From: Streptomyces sp. NBC_00572
GTDB lineage: Bacteria > Actinomycetota > Actinomycetes > Streptomycetales > Streptomycetaceae
NCBI RefSeq assembly: GCF_026341815.1
Contig: NZ_JAPENX010000001.1
Coordinates: 3,968,001 to 4,032,000, forward strand
DNA length: 64,000 bases
Reading direction: 5' to 3'
The translations under genes and the position numbers were made by a program. The notes under the pieces were generated by a model. It searched no databases. It saw only the letters and a list, made by a program, of their open reading frames with translations, and was not told the DNA's origin. Positions 59,436 through 64,000 of the stretch are shown here, piece after piece (within the stretch, counting starts at the first letter, position 1; every line of letters begins with the position of its first letter).

Positions 59436-59663
59436 TCACGGCGCGTGGCGGTCGCGTGCTCCCAGCCCCTCGTCGTCCGTGTCCGTCCACAGCCCGCTGT
59501 CGTACGGGGTGTCGGGGATGGTCACCAGGCTCTCGGCGCGTCCGGAGGCCGGTACGGCGGGTGCGCCCCGCTCGGCCGTGATGGAGCGCTCAAGCTGTCC
59601 GACGGTGCGGACCAGGTCTTCGAGGCAGCGCTTGACGGCCGCCAGATCGTCCTGAACGGACAT
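59436..59663 (-). CDS. small coiled-coil protein upstream of sdhC
   Basis: 75 aa (MSVQDDLAAVKRCLEDLVRT...). Residues 1-35 are a heptad-patterned helix and the remainder is acidic and disordered. GTGAGGG lies 6-8 nt before ATG 59663; ATG 59675 is an alternative. It lies 69 nt upstream of sdhC on the same strand and may be the first gene of the operon, in the position where mycobacteria also have a small protein. Function unknown. Confidence 0.65.
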   Translation of the reverse strand: MSVQDDLAAVKRCLEDLVRTVGQLERSITAERGAPAVPASGRAESLVTIPDTPYDSGLWTDTDDEGLGARDRHAP

Positions 59664-59910
59664 GGTTGCCCTCACTTCCGCGAGCGGCTTCGGCAGGAGT
59701 GTCGCGCGTCACATTCCCGCTTGGGAAGCCATGTGCACCGGATTCCACTCGTCCGGAGCGCTCCTTCTCCGGCGGTTGGGCCGCACGAGTGGGGTTTTCC
59801 GGACGTGCCGCCGTGTTGCCGTGGCCGGATCCGCTCCGTCCTTTTCAGTGTATGAGCAATAGGTGTGATCATCTCCAAATGGAATGAATCTGGACGAAGG
59901 GGTACAAGTC

Positions 59911-62343
59911 ATGTCCCAGATCGGCGCCCCTCGCGGGAGGACATGCTCCAGGAGCCCCCGCTCCCGCACGCTCCGCTCCGTCGCCACCCTGACCAGCGCC
60001 GTCCTCGCCGTCGCCGTCCTCGCCGGCTGCAGCTCCTCCGACGAGGCCGACGAGGCACGGGCTGCGGCCCAGGACAACGCGCCCGCCGCCCGTGACAAGG
60101 TCGCCGACGGGGGCACCCTGCGCTGGGCCGTCGACGCGCTCCCCACCACTCTCAACGCGTTCCAGGCCGACGCCGACGGCACCACCTCCCGGATCGCCGG
60201 GGCCGTGCTCCCGTCCCTCTACACGCTCGACGGCCGGGGCCGACCGCAGCGGAACGCCGACTACCTGGAGTCCGCGCAGGTCGTCGAGACGGAGCCCAAG
60301 CAGGTCGTCCTCTACAAGCTCAACCAGCAGGCGGTGTGGAGCGACGGACGCGAGATCGGGGCGCCCGACTTCGTGGCCCAGTGGCGGGCGCTGAGCGGCC
60401 GCGACACCGCGTACTGGACCGCCCACAACTCCGGCTACGAGCGGATCGAGAAGATCGAACGGGGCAAGAACGACCTGGAGGTACGGGTCACCTTCTCCAA
60501 GCCCTACGCCGACTGGCAGTCCCTCTTCACCCCGCTCTACCCCAAGCAGGTGATGGGCTCCCCGAACTCCTTCAACGACGGCGCCCGCGCCAGCCTCAAG
60601 GCCACCGCAGGACCGTTCCTGCTGAAGACGATCGACCGCAAGAACGGCGATGTCACCCTCGCCCGCAACCCCCGCTGGTGGGGACAGCCCGCCAAGCTCG
60701 ACAGCGTCGTCCTCAAGGCCGTCCCCCGCGCCGACCGGGCGGACGCCCTCGCCGCCGGCACCCTCGACCTGGCCGAGATCGACCGGTCCACCGCCGAACG
60801 CATCGCCCTCGCGCTCCGGGACGCCCAAGCCGGACGCAACGGCGCCCAGGCCGCCCTCGCCCACGGCCCCGGCTCCTCGGTCACCCCCTCCAAGGCCCTG
60901 AAATCCTGGGCGCTCGCCCACGGCACCGACGACGAGAAGGCGGCGGAGGTCCAGGCCGCCCGCACGAAGAACCAGCAGGCCATCGCCGCGTACGCGAACG
61001 CCCAGGACACCCTCGCCAAGTACGTCGTCCGCAAGTCCCTGGAGCCCGCCTACACCCAGCTCTCGCTGAACGGCGAGTCCGGGCCGCTCGCCGACGAACG
61101 GGTACGGCGCGCGGTGGCCCGCGCCATCAACCGCCGGGAACTGGCCGAATCCGTACTCAAGCCGCTCGGCCTCCCGGCGGATCCTCCCGGCAGCCATCTG
61201 GCCCTCGCCGGCCAGGCCGCGTACGCGGACAGCAGCGACGCGCTCGGCAACCAGGACACCGCCGAGGCGCGGGCACTCCTCGCCGACGCCGGCTGGGTCC
61301 CGGGCGGCGCCGCCCGGAAGCCCGCGGACGCGGGAACGAAGGCAGGCAGCGAGGCCGAGAAGAAGGCCGCGGAGAAGGCCGCCGAGAAGAAGACCGGGGA
61401 CAAGGCCGACGAGAAGGAAGGCGCCAAGAAGGAGGCCGCCAAGGCCGACGCCTCCACCGATGCCAAGAAGCAGGCCGCCGACACCGCCTCCGACGAGGGC
61501 CTCTACATCGTCGGCGACGACAAGCCCGGCGAGCGCCGCGCCACCCCCGCCGTCGGCGCCGACGGCCCCGAGAACGGCACCGGCATCCTCGCCCCGGCCC
61601 CCGCCGCCGCCCGCCAGAGCGCCGCGCTCCTCGCCAGGGCCGAGGCACTCGACACCGGTACGGGCTCCGGCGCCCGCGCCGCCCTGCCGGTCTCCGGGAC
61701 GGACAAGGGCGTCGCAGGGGCCTACGCCCCGCGCGGCACCGCCGCCCCCGTGACCGCGCCCGAGGCCGGCAAGGGCCTCGGCAAGGACGGCAAGGCGCTC
61801 AGCCTCCGCTTCGTCCTGCCGTCCGGTCCCGGCTCCGAGGCGCTGCGGGCGGTCGGCGACCGGATCGTCCGGATGCTCGACGCGGTCGGCATCCGCACCG
61901 AGGTCACCAAGGTCTCCGACGACAGCTTCTTCAAGGACCACGTGGCCTCGGGCGACTACGACCTGGCCCTCTACTCCTGGCCCGCCTCCGCCTTCCCGGC
62001 GACCGACGCCCGGCCGATCTACGCCAAGCCCGAGCCCGCCTCGGACGGCTCACTCCTGGTCGAGCAGAACTATTCGCGGGTCGGCACCGACCGCATCGAC
62101 CAGCTCTTCGACCAGGCGGCGGGGACCCTCGACGAGGAGGAGGCCCGTGAGCTGGTGCGCCAGGCCGACGCCCGGATCTGGGCCGCAGCCGGCTCCATTC
62201 CCCTCTACCAGCGCCCCCAGCTCGTCGCCGCCAAGGCCGATCTGGTGAACGCCGGAGCCTGGGGTCTCGCCGGACCGCGCTACCAGGACATCGGCTTCAA
62301 GAAGCCCGAAACCTCCAAGGGCGCCGAGCGAATCACCCCCTGA
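59911..62343 (+). CDS. oligopeptide-type ABC substrate-binding lipoprotein (family 5)
   Basis: 810-aa SBP_bac_5 lipoprotein; lipobox VLAGC (Cys about 41). The N-terminal part (about 65-460) is a typical peptide-binding fold: GGTLRWAVDALPTTLNAFQAD, WSDGREIGAPDFVAQWRALSG, LARNPRWWGQPAKLDSVVLKAV and LADERVRRAVARAINRRELAESVL. About 160 residues of Lys/Ala/Asp/Glu-rich, coiled-coil-like sequence (470-628) interrupt the fold before the final lobe (SLRFVLPSGPGSEALRAV...YQRPQLVAA). No permease or ATPase genes adjoin it. GAAGGGG supports ATG 59911 over ATG 59884. Confidence 0.92.
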   Translation: MSQIGAPRGRTCSRSPRSRTLRSVATLTSAVLAVAVLAGCSSSDEADEARAAAQDNAPAARDKVADGGTLRWAVDALPTTLNAFQADADGTTSRIAGAVLPSLYTLDGRGRPQRNADYLESAQVVETEPKQVVLYKLNQQAVWSDGREIGAPDFVAQWRALSGRDTAYWTAHNSGYERIEKIERGKNDLEVRVTFSKPYADWQSLFTPLYPKQVMGSPNSFNDGARASLKATAGPFLLKTIDRKNGDVTLARNPRWWGQPAKLDSVVLKAVPRADRADALAAGTLDLAEIDRSTAERIALALRDAQAGRNGAQAALAHGPGSSVTPSKALKSWALAHGTDDEKAAEVQAARTKNQQAIAAYANAQDTLAKYVVRKSLEPAYTQLSLNGESGPLADERVRRAVARAINRRELAESVLKPLGLPADPPGSHLALAGQAAYADSSDALGNQDTAEARALLADAGWVPGGAARKPADAGTKAGSEAEKKAAEKAAEKKTGDKADEKEGAKKEAAKADASTDAKKQAADTASDEGLYIVGDDKPGERRATPAVGADGPENGTGILAPAPAAARQSAALLARAEALDTGTGSGARAALPVSGTDKGVAGAYAPRGTAAPVTAPEAGKGLGKDGKALSLRFVLPSGPGSEALRAVGDRIVRMLDAVGIRTEVTKVSDDSFFKDHVASGDYDLALYSWPASAFPATDARPIYAKPEPASDGSLLVEQNYSRVGTDRIDQLFDQAAGTLDEEEARELVRQADARIWAAAGSIPLYQRPQLVAAKADLVNAGAWGLAGPRYQDIGFKKPETSKGAERITP

Positions 62344-62366
62344 AAGCCCTGAAAGCTCCGAAACCG
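62340..62366. repeat. 9-nt tandem repeat across the binding-protein stop codon
   Basis: CTGAAAGCC, CTGAAAGCT and CCGAAACCG, starting at 62340; the first includes the TGA stop (62341-62343). Confidence 0.7.
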
Positions 62367-62399
62367 CAGGTCACAACCTCAGAACCAGCTCAATTTCCT

Positions 62400-62424
62400 T
62401 GCCCGCCGGTGATCCCGGCGGGCA
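62400..62424 (+). terminator. terminator of the binding-protein gene
   Basis: TGCCCGCCG and its complement flank a 7-nt loop, 57 nt after the stop. The remaining 210 nt before typA form its promoter and leader region, with no other gene visible. Confidence 0.75.
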
Positions 62425-62635
62425 GGATCGCGTCGGCCCTTTGACCCGGTCGCACGACCTCCGCACGACCTCCCCCACACCCTGTACCACTCGCAGAAGA
62501 ACTTCTCGGATCTTGGCCGGGGAAGCCCCTTGCGCGGCAGCCCCGTACCATAGGACATAGCCGTGGCGCGTCCGCCCGGCGGGCGTACGAGGAACTGACG
62601 CCGCATCCCACGATCCGAGAGAAGCGCAAGCACCC

Positions 62636-64000
62636 ATGCCCACGCGCCACGACATCCGTAACGTCGCCATCGTCGCCCACGTCGACCATGGCAAGACGAC
62701 CATCGTCGACGCCATGCTCAAGCAGGCCGGTGCCTTCGCCGCCCACCAGCACCTCGACGACCGAATGATGGACTCGAACGACCTGGAGCGTGAGAAGGGC
62801 ATCACGATCCTCGCCAAGAACACGGCGGTGAAGTATCACCCCAAGGACGGCGGGGCCCCGATCACGATCAACATCATCGACACCCCCGGTCACGCCGACT
62901 TCGGTGGCGAGGTCGAGCGCGGTCTGTCGATGGTGGACGCGGTCGTCCTCCTCGTGGACGCCTCCGAGGGTCCGCTCCCGCAGACCCGCTTCGTGCTGCG
63001 CAAGGCCCTCCAGCAGCGCCTGCCCGTCATCCTCTGCATCAACAAGACGGACCGCCCGGACTCCCGGATCGACGAGGTCGTCAACGAGACGTACGACCTC
63101 TTCCTCGACCTGGACGCCGACGAGGACCAGATCGAGTTCCCGATCGTCTACGCCTGCGGCCGTGACGGCGTCGCCTCGCTGACCAAGCCGGCGGACGGCA
63201 CCGTCCCCGCCGACAGCGATAACCTGGAGCCGTTCTTCTCCACCATCCTGGAGCACGTCCCGGCCCCGTCGTACGACGAGGAGGCCCCGCTCCAGGCCCA
63301 CGTCACCAACCTGGACGCCGACAACTTCCTCGGCCGTATCGCGCTGCTCCGCGTCGAGCAGGGCGAGCTGCGCAAGGGCCAGACGGTCGCGTGGATCAAG
63401 CGTGACGGCACGATCTCCAACGTCCGCATCACCGAGCTGATGATGACCGAGGCGCTCACCCGCAAGCCCGCCGAGGTCGCCGGCCCCGGTGACATCTGCG
63501 CCGTCGCCGGTATCCCCGACATCATGATCGGCGAGACCCTGGCCGACCCGGAGAACCCGATCGCGCTTCCGCTGATCACGGTGGACCAGCCGGCCATCTC
63601 CATGACCATCGGCACCAACACCTCGCCGCTCGTCGGCCGCGGTGGCACGGGCAAGGGCGCGGAGGCCAAGTCCGCGGTCAAGCAGCGCAAGGTCACCGCC
63701 CGCCAGGTCAAGGACCGTCTGGACCGCGAGCTGATCGGTAACGTCTCGCTCCGCGTCCTCGACACCGAGCGTCCCGACGCCTGGGAGGTCCAGGGCCGTG
63801 GTGAGCTCGCGCTCGCCATCCTGGTCGAGCAGATGCGCCGCGAGGGCTTCGAGCTCACCATCGGCAAGCCGCAGGTCGTCACCAAGGAGGTCGACGGCAA
63901 GACGCACGAGCCCGTCGAGCGCCTCACGGTCGACGTCCCCGAGGAGCACATGGGCGCGGTCACGCAGCTCATGGGTATCCGCAAGGGCCGCATGGACAAC
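62636..64000 (+). CDS. typA: translational GTPase TypA/BipA, 5' part (runs off window)
   Basis: 455 codons are present, without a stop before the edge. G1 is IVAHVDHGKTTIVDAML, G2 includes REKGITILAKNTAV, G3 is DTPGHADFGGEVERGL, and G4 is CINKTDRPDSR. Domain II (LDADNFLGRIALLRVEQGELRKGQ) and the start of the elongation-factor C-terminal domains (WEVQGRGELALAILVEQMRREGFEL) follow. TypA binds ribosomes like EF-G and acts in stress and 50S maturation. The start ATG has no strong ribosome site nearby (GAGAAG about 12 nt upstream). Confidence 0.97.
   Translation, partial: MPTRHDIRNVAIVAHVDHGKTTIVDAMLKQAGAFAAHQHLDDRMMDSNDLEREKGITILAKNTAVKYHPKDGGAPITINIIDTPGHADFGGEVERGLSMVDAVVLLVDASEGPLPQTRFVLRKALQQRLPVILCINKTDRPDSRIDEVVNETYDLFLDLDADEDQIEFPIVYACGRDGVASLTKPADGTVPADSDNLEPFFSTILEHVPAPSYDEEAPLQAHVTNLDADNFLGRIALLRVEQGELRKGQTVAWIKRDGTISNVRITELMMTEALTRKPAEVAGPGDICAVAGIPDIMIGETLADPENPIALPLITVDQPAISMTIGTNTSPLVGRGGTGKGAEAKSAVKQRKVTARQVKDRLDRELIGNVSLRVLDTERPDAWEVQGRGELALAILVEQMRREGFELTIGKPQVVTKEVDGKTHEPVERLTVDVPEEHMGAVTQLMGIRKGRMDN

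Overview
The window is high-GC DNA with a strong preference for G or C at third codon positions, GTG/TTG starts, a WhiB-like gene, an AfsR/SARP regulator, a DasR-type operator and many secreted hydrolases. All of this points to a Streptomyces chromosome. From memory (no search run), the order ahpD-ahpC-oxyR, PBP, SpoIIE phosphatase, fumC, class I fumarase, WhiB-like, glpX, xseB-xseA, ispH, ppgK, ychF matches the core-chromosome interval around SCO5031-SCO5061 of S. coelicolor. The window opens inside a PhoH-family gene and closes inside typA.

Layout. 0-3.8 kb: PhoH tail, secreted lytic transglycosylase, AI-2E family exporter and a coupled membrane protein. 3.8-6.1 kb: peroxide defence, ahpC-ahpD divergent from oxyR. 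6.1-9.7 kb: a translationally coupled padR-ATPase-FtsX permease operon with a PadR-like palindrome. 9.9-15.2 kb: bifunctional penicillin-binding protein, SpoIIE/HATPase phosphatase, DUF402 protein. 15.2-22.3 kb: two unrelated fumarases (class II fumC and class I) flanking exported proteins (SGNH hydrolase with ricin lectin, lipoprotein, AOC-like barrel protein, acid phosphatase). 22.6-33.6 kb: housekeeping block of DUF1707 protein, WhiB-like regulator, glpX, DUF4245, nitroreductase, exonuclease VII, amino-acid permease, ispH, polyphosphate glucokinase, DUF6542, ychF. 33.6-46.1 kb: a more accessory stretch with Uma2-like nuclease, cupin, DIP1984-family protein, a tRNA T-arm-like fragment, large AfsR-type regulator, DUF4232 lipoprotein, threonine-synthase-like enzyme, subtilisin, DUF4190 membrane protein, GH18 chitinase with a DasR-like site, and a GntR regulator. 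46.8-55.9 kb: SPOR-domain microprotein, Nudix hydrolase, two RsbW/RsbU-type signalling proteins, pspA with a TPM-domain protein, a GH18-like membrane-anchored protein, a transglutaminase-like protein. 55.9-59.7 kb: succinate dehydrogenase operon sdhC-sdhA-sdhB. 59.9-64 kb: an orphan oligopeptide-type binding lipoprotein and typA.

How the genes connect. Central carbon metabolism is well represented (two fumarases, SDH, GlpX, PpgK), as are envelope construction and stress (lytic transglycosylase, PBP, PspA/TPM, ABC/PadR) and partner-switch signalling (three SpoIIE/HATPase proteins, with no sigma factor or STAS antagonist alongside).

Two sequence-level patterns recur. First, at least ten genes carry a TANNNT box 6-7 nt before the start codon with no convincing Shine-Dalgarno, the signature of leaderless mRNAs. 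Second, short tandem repeats (8-43 nt units) repeatedly begin inside the last codons of a gene and run over the stop codon into the downstream spacer. Strong inverted-repeat terminators separate most convergent genes.
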